Assembly: GCA_049975325.1 (NCBI GenBank)
Contig: JBNGDW010000078.1
Span: 1-6,639 of the forward strand
Reading direction: 5' to 3'
DNA: 6,639 nt
From: JBNGDW01 sp049975325
GTDB taxonomy: Bacteria; Cloacimonadota; Cloacimonadia; JGIOTU-2; JBNGDW01
Numbering within the stretch: the first letter of the stretch is position 1; each line of letters opens with the position of its first letter. Shown piece by piece: positions 1 to 6,572 of this stretch. A program made the translations under genes and the position numbers. The notes beneath the pieces were generated by a model. It saw nothing but the letters and a program-made list of their open reading frames with translations. It was not told where the DNA came from and did not search any database.

Positions 1-158
1 ATCAGCTGCTTCTCTGCTTCTTCAAGCCTTGTTTCAGCAATGGTGTGTAACCGCTGCTCCTCCTCATACATACGATGGAATCTATGACGAGCAATAAAGA
101 CTCCGATCACTCCACCGATAATTATCCCTAAAACTATTGAAATAATAATTTCACTCAT
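1..158 (-). CDS. N-terminal fragment of a membrane-anchored coiled-coil protein (RmuC-, RNase Y- or YhcB-like; partial)
   Basis: Only the first 52 codons are in the window; the gene continues beyond the left edge. The ATG at 156-158 is fixed by an in-frame TAG three codons upstream and a weak AGG ribosome-binding site 6 nt before it. Residues 3-23 form one hydrophobic, glycine-containing membrane segment (MSEIIISIVLGIIIGG then VIGVFIAR). A basic patch with RHRFHR follows, and then a Glu/Gln/Arg-rich stretch that looks like the start of a cytoplasmic coiled coil (EEEQRLHTIAETRLEEAEKQL). A short N-terminal anchor followed directly by a coiled coil is known from DNA recombination protein RmuC, ribonuclease Y and YhcB/DUF1043. 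The visible part does not separate these; the RLEEAEKQL style slightly favours RmuC. It starts 43 bp after the permease stop on the same strand, so it may share that transcript, but a functional link to the exporter is not shown. Confidence 0.72.
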   Translation of the reverse strand, partial: MSEIIISIVLGIIIGGVIGVFIARHRFHRMYEEEQRLHTIAETRLEEAEKQL

Positions 159-201
159 AGTAACCTATTCTTATTGATCTTGTATTTTATGCAAACATTT
201 G

Positions 202-1440
202 TTATATTCTGAACAAGATTTTCTCATCTTTAAACATTCTCAATATGTAAGAAATAAGTATTCCTGCGATAACAAGGCAACTTATAGCAGAAATTAGCAA
301 TGACGACCAGGTTGCCTCATGCATAAATATAGCTTTCATTCCAAGAAGGGAATTAAGTATTGGAATATACTGGCTCCAAGGCGAAGGTACATCCCCGCTA
401 ATCATCGCAAAAAGACCTAGGAATATAACGAAAAAATATACAGGCATTACCATACTCTGTGCTTGCTTGATATTACGTGCATAGGTAGCAACAATCATAA
501 TAAGTGCAACAACTAATATTGCAGCTGGTAAAAGGACAATTGCAAATTTTAAGAAATCCACAAATTGGAAGATATACACATCCATTGTCATTGTAAGGTC
601 TCCGCCCATACCAATAATATAGCGAAATCCCAAAAACAGTCCAAACATTGTACTTAGAGCTCCTGCAAAAGCGACGCATATCACGGAAAATAGTTTTCCA
701 AGAATTATAGAAAGTCTATCTACCTGATTAACCAGAAGCAGAGCGAGGGAGCCCCGTTCCTTCTCGCCTGTAACAGAATCCAGTCCAACACTTTGTGCAT
801 TGGAAAAAAGACTGATAATAATGAAAAATGGCAGCATCATACCAAGCCCTTTCCCGACAGCACTCCCTTTTTTAGCCAAATCTGCTTCCTCTTCTGATAC
901 CGATCCGTTTACAGTAAATGGAGTGATTATTTCTTCTGCAAGAGAAAGTTGAGCCAAGCGTTCCCTCAAAAGGCTTTCTTTTACTTTACTAAATCCATCT
1001 TGGATTTTATGGTAGAAATAACTGGAATAATCTGAAGAACTATTATGAAAAATTTGGATATCCATAGTTTCCAGAATAGCGAATTTCTCTTCCAATCTAT
1101 CTGGAAAAATAATAAGAACTTCTGCCTGCTTTTCTGCAATAATATCTTTTACTATCTCGGTTTGCTCTTTAGGGCATTCGATTACTCGTGCATTAAGTCC
1201 CTCTAATACTTGATAAAATTCTTCATATATAGGTCCTGCTTCATTATTTCCCCAACATATATAGATATCACCTTGATAAGAGTTGATATCCTTGACTCTC
1301 GCCTGACTAAATTTTGCTACAAAGAAATAGATTGCTGGCAAAAGCAACATTGGTACTATAATTAGCAACACAATCAATCGCCTGTCTGTAAAGAATCGCA
1401 AAAGTTCTTTTTTGAGAATAATAAAGGAATCTTTAATCAT
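202..1440 (-). CDS. ABC-2 type exporter permease, NatB-like
   Basis: Membrane subunit of an ABC exporter, 412 aa, acting in the cytoplasmic membrane with the ATPase encoded just upstream. The N-terminus (ILKKELLRFFTDRR, residues 8-21) leads into TM1 at about 22-43. A soluble extracytoplasmic domain spans about 44-197, and five more hydrophobic segments lie near 198-218, 248-274, 293-318, 330-348 and 378-402. This one-plus-five layout with a large loop after TM1 is typical of the NatB/ABC2_membrane_3 group. The cytoplasmic coupling motif GEKERGSL (225-232) after TM2 and the ARNIKQAQ segment (321-328) are further hallmarks. The ATG overlaps the last 8 nt of the ATPase gene (ATGATTAA), and no strong Shine-Dalgarno precedes it, so translational coupling is likely. 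NatAB of Bacillus subtilis exports Na+. The substrate here cannot be told from sequence: many relatives are annotated only as multidrug, peptide or unknown exporters. The gene looks full length and intact. Confidence 0.9.
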   Translation of the reverse strand: MIKDSFIILKKELLRFFTDRRLIVLLIIVPMLLLPAIYFFVAKFSQARVKDINSYQGDIYICWGNNEAGPIYEEFYQVLEGLNARVIECPKEQTEIVKDIIAEKQAEVLIIFPDRLEEKFAILETMDIQIFHNSSSDYSSYFYHKIQDGFSKVKESLLRERLAQLSLAEEIITPFTVNGSVSEEEADLAKKGSAVGKGLGMMLPFFIIISLFSNAQSVGLDSVTGEKERGSLALLLVNQVDRLSIILGKLFSVICVAFAGALSTMFGLFLGFRYIIGMGGDLTMTMDVYIFQFVDFLKFAIVLLPAAILVVALIMIVATYARNIKQAQSMVMPVYFFVIFLGLFAMISGDVPSPWSQYIPILNSLLGMKAIFMHEATWSSLLISAISCLVIAGILISYILRMFKDEKILFRI

Positions 1441-2182
1441 AGGCAGTCTCTACATGTTTGAAAAACACTTCATCCAAGCTTCTTGCTCCATTGTTTGCAA
1501 GTATTTCAGAAAGGGTGCCTTGTGCTCGCAGTTCTCCCTTTATAAGAATCCCGATTTTATCGCAGATTTTCTCTGCTACACTCATCATATGTGTAGAAAT
1601 AAGCACGGTCTTACCGTCATCTGCAGATTTTTCCAGAAAATCAGTGACAGTTTTGGCAGTAATCACATCCAGTCCATTGGTTGGCTCATCAAATATGATC
1701 ACATCTGGATTATGAATAAGTGAAACAGCCAATGCCGTCTTCTGCTGCATTCCTGTAGAAAGTTTGTCTACTTTTATATCAACGAACTCTTCCATCCCAA
1801 GTTCTGTGAAAAGCTCCTCTTTCATTCTACTGATTTGCTGTGGAGACATTTTATTAAGTCTGCCAAAATACTCCACCAAATAATCAGGCGTAAAAAAGCC
1901 ATCCAGTCGCATATCACTTGTTAGAAAGCCTATAATGCTACGAACCTTTTTATCATTTTCTATAACATCATAATTGTCAACAGAGATTCTGCCAGAAGTT
2001 GGCTTGATAAGTGTGGAAATGCAACGTAGGGTTGTGGTTTTCCCAGCTCCATTTGGGCCAAGTAGCCCGAATATTTCCCCTGAAGCACATTGCAGACTGA
2101 GATTTTTTACAGCCTCAACCCTTGTGACAACTCCTCGCTTCTTGGTGATATAGGTTTTGCATAGATTTTCAATTTGAATCAT
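1433..2182 (-). CDS. ABC transporter ATP-binding protein, NatA-like
   Basis: Cytoplasmic nucleotide-binding subunit, 249 aa, expected to work as a dimer powering the permease encoded immediately downstream. The motifs are complete. Walker A is GPNGAGKT at 42-49 and the signature is a variant LSTGMQQK at 141-148. Walker B is VIIFDEP at 161-167 with catalytic Glu166. The D-loop is GLD at 170-172 and the switch His is H198. The usual Q-loop glutamine is not seen: the segment reads GFLTSDMRLD (85-94), a form I recognise from NatA-type subunits, so it probably marks the subfamily and not a defect. The ATG at 2180-2182 is supported by the normal family N-terminus (MIQIENLCKTY). The nearest Shine-Dalgarno-like GGAAG is 12 nt upstream, which is rather far. 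The stop TAA overlaps the permease start. Membership of the NatA/CcmA-like group is secure; the exported substrate is unknown. Confidence 0.93.
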   Translation of the reverse strand: MIQIENLCKTYITKKRGVVTRVEAVKNLSLQCASGEIFGLLGPNGAGKTTTLRCISTLIKPTSGRISVDNYDVIENDKKVRSIIGFLTSDMRLDGFFTPDYLVEYFGRLNKMSPQQISRMKEELFTELGMEEFVDIKVDKLSTGMQQKTALAVSLIHNPDVIIFDEPTNGLDVITAKTVTDFLEKSADDGKTVLISTHMMSVAEKICDKIGILIKGELRAQGTLSEILANNGARSLDEVFFKHVETAYD

Positions 2183-2258
2183 AATGTGACTATACTTCCA
2201 GATGGTGTGAAGTGTGTCAATATTGAACTAATGCAGAAAACTTTTTGTTACCGAAAAA
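2183..2258. other. Intergenic gap between the C25 protein gene and the ABC exporter genes
   Basis: This 76-bp spacer is AT-rich. After the protease stop it carries a run of five T, followed 7 nt later by five A, which could form only a weak A/T stem. The possible promoter for the exporter genes lies further downstream. No small open frame or RNA structure worth naming is visible. Confidence 0.5.
2189..2220 (-). promoter_or_regulatory. Possible sigma-70-type promoter for the ABC exporter genes
   Basis: In the 76-bp gap upstream of the ATPase gene, the minus strand shows a perfect -35 box TTGACA (2215-2220) and a TATAGT -10-like box (2189-2194). The spacer is 20 nt, longer than the usual 16-18, which weakens the call. 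Transcription would be expected to start about 7 nt after the -10 box, essentially at the ATG, which would give a leaderless or near-leaderless mRNA. If the organism uses Bacteroidetes-type promoters (TTTG/TANNTTTG) this match could be chance. Confidence 0.3.
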
Positions 2259-5200
2259 TTATCTCAAAAGTAGGCACTTTTTGGTATCAACAAGTTTATC
2301 GCCTACTTTCAAGCAATAAAAATAGATTCCATTGGAGAGCTCTTTTCCATTTTGTTCAGTTCCATCCCAAACAACTTCTTCTTTAATTTTAATTTTAAAT
2401 TGTTTAACGAGTTGTCCTTTTATGTTATAAATTTTTATCTCTGCGTCCTCTGTCCGCCAGCTGGCGGAGTGAACATTAAAAGATATCGTGGTGGAAGTGG
2501 AGAAGGGGTTAGGATAGTTTTGAGAAAGCTTAAAAGCCACTTGCGGTTCTGTCTCCATGTCTATAAGCCAAGGTGGGGCACCAAATTCATAGCAACCCAT
2601 ATCAACCACTGCGTCTCCATCACCATTGCCATCCCATATACGCTCATTTCCATCTAAATCTGAATCAGTTGTAACAAAATCATTACAGCCAGCATCTATG
2701 CAGGGCGAATTCTCTGTGGGATGATAATCAAATGGTTCTCCGCCTATAAAAAATGGGTCAGAATCAATATTAGTCTCGCCAGTCCATCCTCCTTGAATAT
2801 CAGAATATTGTACAGTTAAATTCCCTGAGGGAGCGTAAATCTCCTGAGGAGTATCCCCCCAGAAAATACTATTTTGGACATCTACTGTAGAATTGTACAC
2901 AAAAATTCCACCAGCATAATTTCCGGCTGAATTCTGAGAAATTGTACAGTTTGTTATAACAAGGTTAGAATTTGCTGTATAGATTCCCCCACCAAGGCTA
3001 TTAGCAATATTCTCGGTGATAAGGCAATCGATGATCTGAGCATCAGAAGAAGTGAGACTAATTGCACCGCCACGCTCCTGGGCAGAATTTCGTTGGAGTA
3101 TACAATTCTCCATCCAAAGGGTGCTTTCATCTGCTAATATTGCTCCCCTAAATATAGCAGAGTTATCAGCAATAATACAATCAGCAATTACTACACTATC
3201 ACATTTTGATATGATAAAAGCCCCATCGCCTTCTATTGAATTTCCCTCACAAGATTCACAATTTCTTATGGTTACTTCTGCTGCATCCTCAAGGGCTATG
3301 CTGCTCCCTTGCTGTGCGGTATTCGAGGTAAATGTGCAGTTATTTATAACAATCTTGTCGTGCCTAGAATATATAGCGCCTCCCTCGTAGGAATTGCAAC
3401 TCTCAAATTGACATCCATTGACGATCAATGTCGTGTCACTGAAGCCCCCAATAGCTCCGCCAGCTATATCAGATATACAATTCTCAAACCTACAATCTTC
3501 AATTTTTAGAGAAGCACCGATGCAGTTTACCGCACCCACATTATCAGGGCTATATGTATTCCTAATAGTAAATCCTTCTATTTTGGTAATAGCGCTATTG
3601 TTACCAAGGATAAATGCTGTACCAGAGTCTTCACAGTCAATAATGCAGTTCTCATATCCGTTTTCTGAGCATATTGTCACATTCTTTCCATCTAATGAAA
3701 CATTTTTGTTTTTTGGACCAGTGTATATTGCATCGGCAACGAGCAAAGTATCCCCATCATACAGGGCATTCGCACCATCCTGCAGGTTTGTATAGTCTCC
3801 ACTTCCATCAGGATTAACATAAACAACATAACCGCCTCCAGTTGCTACATCAATATAATTCATCTTTACCTTTGTGTCTGTAAATCCAAACTCATCAGTA
3901 ACAGTGAGTGAAACTGTTCTTTTGCCAGGTGTTTCATAGGTATGAGTTGGATTTTGTTCTTCGCTCGTTTCCCCGTCTCCCAATTTCCATAACCAGCTTA
4001 CAATACCGCCTAAAACCGATGTGCTCTTATCTACAAAATGAACTGTTAGCGGCATTGTCCCGAAAGTTACATCTGCGGAAAAATCAGCAGAAATTATTTC
4101 AGTTTTGCTTTGAATCTTTACATCATCAATGTAAATGCCCTCTGCTACCTCACCTCCATCCATAATAGTACTGCTTACAAATCTGAAACGCAGAGTCAAT
4201 TCTGTTCCCGCAGGATATTGTGATAAATCATAGTTATATTCAAGCCAATTGTTTCCTATGGTAAGCGTTCCTAAAGCTCCGCCGCTTCCAATAAAATCCA
4301 AATCTATCCACCCTGAGCCATCGTTAATCTCAACATAACAACCATCAGTTCCATAATTTGGAAATTCATACCAGCACCAGAATGAAAGTTCAGCATTCTG
4401 GCAAACTGTAAAAGGGGTTGAAACCAAAAGCTCTTCTATCTCATCATTATAAACAAATGAATCTTCATTGCCACAATACCAGCTATAATCCCCAGAAAAC
4501 TTACGATTTGTAGTTAGATGCCATAAATTGTCAGTTCCGGAATGTGTCCAATTACCTGTTCCATTTTCCATATCATCATAAAACCCCGTCTCACCAACAG
4601 TAATAAAAAAGCTATCTGTGAAAGCATAACCGTTTTCTGTCAGAATTGATATATTTATTTGCGGAAATAATGGTGTTGGACAACCGGGATCAATAGTAAT
4701 TTCGGCAAGAGACTGGGCATATCCTGATGGTAATATATCTCCAAACTCCCCTACAGATTCTGGAATATCTATGTAAGGATTATCGCAAGACAAAATTGCA
4801 CTCACATTTTCTGCCAGAGCCAATCCTTCATTTCGCAAAATTATATTTAGATTGACTGCCTCCCCTGGCTCTGCAATACCATCTCCATCCCCACCTAAAG
4901 AATCAATAATATCATGATAAAAATAGGAAATAACAGGAGTCGCTCCAGTAATACTTATTAAATCTGTCCAGACATTATTTGCATCATCTGATATTTCAGA
5001 ATTCAGATAAATAACCTCTCCGTTCACCATATCTTCACTAACATCAAAACTGAATGCATCTTCAATGAAAACTGAATCTCCAGCAGAAATGCTTGTTACT
5101 GTTTCAATACTATCTATCATTGTAATTTTGCTATTATCGGATGTTAATGAGATTGAAATATTATTTGCCTCTTCATTCCCGTAATTGTGGAGCCATATCT

Positions 5201-6572
5201 CCATTGAGGTCGATTCGCCTGGAGTTACATATCCTTCCCCAGAATCGTTAGTTGAATAAGAGGAGATTTGCACATAGGGCTGGGTTGAAGTAAGAGGAAT
5301 TGTGCCTTCAAAAGGGATAAAATTTGGGGCAGTAACAGTAAGTTGAAGGTCAGAAGAAGGGTCTGAGACTGTGATTTCAAAACTAACCTGTCCATCAAGT
5401 CCAGTAAAAGCCACTTCATAAACAGTTGTATCTTGCAAAAGACAAACAAGTGCTCCTTCGAGCGGGTTGTTGCCTTCTGTTACTGTTATCTGGCAGATAC
5501 TTTCTCCGGCAGGGAGTTCATCGGGAAAGGTTACTACCAATTCTTGGGGAGTATCCGTCCAGATAGGCAGTTCCGGGTCACCTAAAAGATTTACCTCATA
5601 TTCACACCAGCGGTAAACATTCTTCTCGCCTGCCAGAGGGACATAAGTAGACTTTTCGGTTGCTAATGTATTTCCAATATGGTAGATATTATTATGGAAC
5701 AGTTGACGGAAAAATTCCTGATCAAAGCGGTCTGAATAGCCATAAACAGGGTTCCCTGGGCTGCCCCATCCATATCTGGAATTGCCAATGAATGCAACTC
5801 CACCACCATCAGGATTTGTTAGAAAATGCTCAGCGATACAATCATAATCAAATGCAGCAGGCCAACAGCCGATAGAATAAAGTATTGAATATGCTGGTCC
5901 ATTGATAAGTTCATCCATATCATTTATGGATAAATAGTTATTACCAATTCCCATAACATTTGTCCAGGCATGGCCATTATGGTTTACAATATTTTGCCCG
6001 TCATTTAAAGCAGCCATCACATTCTCATAAGTTTCATTGTCAAGAGATTGATAGAGTTTTGTAATCGGGTCAAATCTATCTGGAACATACATATCGTCAA
6101 TGTAGTTTTTTCCTATTCCAGAATCAGTATATGGATCCGGCCACAGTATCATCGCCAAAAACAGCATATCCAGTTGATAATCGGTTGGGGGTGTTTTTTC
6201 ATAAGTAATAATTTTATTTACAAAAGCAGTTGCTTCATCTGTATTTTCCACAGACGCTCTACCAACAAAAACATCTGGATACATATCAATCTCATCCTCA
6301 ATTTCTCCATACACGCTATTCCCGTTCGCATTCCAATCTCCGTCCAGATCAGAGAAATAAAGGTCACATGGAATTTCATCTTCATTTGGGCTGAGACCTG
6401 CCTCACTAATCATAGCAAAGGCTGTTCTGTAGGGAACCTGATTAATATCTCCACCTAAAAGCAGCCAGAGTGTTCCCCAATTTTGATAGGCATCTATAAT
6501 AGATGAAGTATTACCACAGTTTCTTGCTGTTTTACTTAGCACATCAATTTCTATCCTAAGGTCATTTTTCAA
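2259..6572 (-). CDS. Peptidase C25 (gingipain-family) multidomain protein with PKD, beta-helix and FlgD/T9SS-like C-terminal domain; N-terminally truncated
   Basis: 1437 aa. Residues ~24-335 match the gingipain-type cysteine peptidase core: WLLLGGD (36-42), YFSDLDGDW (72-80), DVFVGRASV (100-108), the catalytic-His segment NHNGHAW (His201), and the catalytic-Cys segment YSIGCWPAAFD (Cys236), followed by GGVAFIGNSRYGW. Next come an Ig-like C25 tail (~345-430), two CARDB-like Ig repeats (~432-545 and ~548-660, the second with GDGDGIAEPGE), and a MAM/jelly-roll-like module (~663-822, ending YIDDVKI). Then follow a PKD domain (~828-910, GDG at 865-867), a right-handed beta-helix (~916-1260), a choice-anchor-like segment (~1272-1330, SPCIDAG and VDMGCYEF) and a C-terminal FlgD-Ig-like domain (~1345-1437, QNYPNPF and IYNIKGQLVKQF). 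Such tails resemble type IX secretion signals in FCB bacteria. The start is TTG with AAGGAG 8 nt upstream; an in-frame TAA five codons before it blocks extension. No signal peptide is visible and the first part of the C25 fold is absent, so it may be a 5'-truncated remnant. Exported surface proteolysis or adhesion is the likely ancestral role. Confidence 0.9.
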   Translation of the reverse strand: MKNDLRIEIDVLSKTARNCGNTSSIIDAYQNWGTLWLLLGGDINQVPYRTAFAMISEAGLSPNEDEIPCDLYFSDLDGDWNANGNSVYGEIEDEIDMYPDVFVGRASVENTDEATAFVNKIITYEKTPPTDYQLDMLFLAMILWPDPYTDSGIGKNYIDDMYVPDRFDPITKLYQSLDNETYENVMAALNDGQNIVNHNGHAWTNVMGIGNNYLSINDMDELINGPAYSILYSIGCWPAAFDYDCIAEHFLTNPDGGGVAFIGNSRYGWGSPGNPVYGYSDRFDQEFFRQLFHNNIYHIGNTLATEKSTYVPLAGEKNVYRWCEYEVNLLGDPELPIWTDTPQELVVTFPDELPAGESICQITVTEGNNPLEGALVCLLQDTTVYEVAFTGLDGQVSFEITVSDPSSDLQLTVTAPNFIPFEGTIPLTSTQPYVQISSYSTNDSGEGYVTPGESTSMEIWLHNYGNEEANNISISLTSDNSKITMIDSIETVTSISAGDSVFIEDAFSFDVSEDMVNGEVIYLNSEISDDANNVWTDLISITGATPVISYFYHDIIDSLGGDGDGIAEPGEAVNLNIILRNEGLALAENVSAILSCDNPYIDIPESVGEFGDILPSGYAQSLAEITIDPGCPTPLFPQINISILTENGYAFTDSFFITVGETGFYDDMENGTGNWTHSGTDNLWHLTTNRKFSGDYSWYCGNEDSFVYNDEIEELLVSTPFTVCQNAELSFWCWYEFPNYGTDGCYVEINDGSGWIDLDFIGSGGALGTLTIGNNWLEYNYDLSQYPAGTELTLRFRFVSSTIMDGGEVAEGIYIDDVKIQSKTEIISADFSADVTFGTMPLTVHFVDKSTSVLGGIVSWLWKLGDGETSEEQNPTHTYETPGKRTVSLTVTDEFGFTDTKVKMNYIDVATGGGYVVYVNPDGSGDYTNLQDGANALYDGDTLLVADAIYTGPKNKNVSLDGKNVTICSENGYENCIIDCEDSGTAFILGNNSAITKIEGFTIRNTYSPDNVGAVNCIGASLKIEDCRFENCISDIAGGAIGGFSDTTLIVNGCQFESCNSYEGGAIYSRHDKIVINNCTFTSNTAQQGSSIALEDAAEVTIRNCESCEGNSIEGDGAFIISKCDSVVIADCIIADNSAIFRGAILADESTLWMENCILQRNSAQERGGAISLTSSDAQIIDCLITENIANSLGGGIYTANSNLVITNCTISQNSAGNYAGGIFVYNSTVDVQNSIFWGDTPQEIYAPSGNLTVQYSDIQGGWTGETNIDSDPFFIGGEPFDYHPTENSPCIDAGCNDFVTTDSDLDGNERIWDGNGDGDAVVDMGCYEFGAPPWLIDMETEPQVAFKLSQNYPNPFSTSTTISFNVHSASWRTEDAEIKIYNIKGQLVKQFKIKIKEEVVWDGTEQNGKELSNGIYFYCLKVGDKLVDTKKCLLLR
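2267..2309 (-). repeat. Inverted repeat at the 3' end of the C25 protein gene, possible weak terminator
   Basis: The nine bases AAAGTAGGC (2301-2309, read on the minus strand) and their exact reverse complement GCCTACTTT (2267-2275) flank a 25-nt loop within the last 16 codons of the gene. A second, competing hairpin, AAAAGT-GCCT-ACTTTT, uses part of the same bases. Eight nt after the stem, including the stop codon TAA, comes a run of five T. The stem is short and AT-rich, the loop is long and the T run is offset, so this is not a canonical intrinsic terminator. It is the only candidate between this gene and the ABC exporter genes. Confidence 0.35.
2453..2468. repeat. Perfect 16-bp GC-rich palindrome inside the C-terminal domain coding region
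   Basis: TCCGCCAGCTGGCGGA is its own reverse complement and has 12 G/C of 16 in otherwise AT-rich sequence. It lies in frame with the C25 protein and encodes S1369-A-S-W-R1373 plus the first base of the next codon. It falls between the TTISFNV strand and the EIKIYNIKGQ strand of the FlgD-like domain, where family members normally have only a short turn. The base composition, symmetry and position in a loop suggest a small mobile or dispersed palindromic element tolerated inside a coding sequence. Only one copy occurs in this window. Confidence 0.8.
2904..3494 (-). repeat. Pmp-like beta-helix rungs with a cysteine ladder (about 8 repeats of ~26 residues)
   Basis: Within the C25 protein, residues 1027-1223 repeat with a period of about 26 aa (78 nt). 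Each unit has a CxxxxN/C element, then a GGAI/GGGI-like turn. The turns end at I1041, 1067, 1092, 1120, 1145, 1171, 1197 and 1223. The cysteines fall at 1027, 1054, 1079, 1105, 1132, 1157, 1183 and 1209, so they would stack on one face of a right-handed beta-helix. The FxxN plus GGAI pairing is the pattern of chlamydial Pmp and other parallel beta-helix adhesins. The third and fourth units are the most degenerate (GSSI and GDGAFI). Confidence 0.8.

Noticed and set aside
1..158. Naming the left-edge gene rny or rmuC
   Set aside because: Only the anchor and the first coiled-coil residues are visible; the diagnostic KH/HD or RmuC nuclease-like domains lie outside the window.
1412..1723. Plus-strand open frames opposite the ABC ATPase
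   Set aside because: They lie fully antisense to a gene with complete ABC motifs, have no recognisable domain and no ribosome-binding site, and are best explained as shadows.
2904..3494. Regular ~78-nt periodicity considered as a CRISPR array or DNA tandem repeat
   Set aside because: The repetition is at the protein level with divergent DNA; there are no identical repeat units separated by unique spacers.
3052..3795. Several plus-strand open frames opposite the beta-helix region
   Set aside because: The sense strand codes for a regular 26-residue repeat; its repeated codon pattern keeps the antisense frames open by chance.
2793..5568. Repeated DTPQE motif at residues 340 and 1240 considered as an internal duplication
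   Set aside because: The flanking residues and the DNA differ, and each motif fits its own domain context (end of the C25 core versus end of the beta-helix).
6048..6458. 136-codon plus-strand open frame opposite the C25 catalytic domain
   Set aside because: The sense strand has clear peptidase motifs here; the antisense product is Ile/His/Trp-rich with no family likeness.
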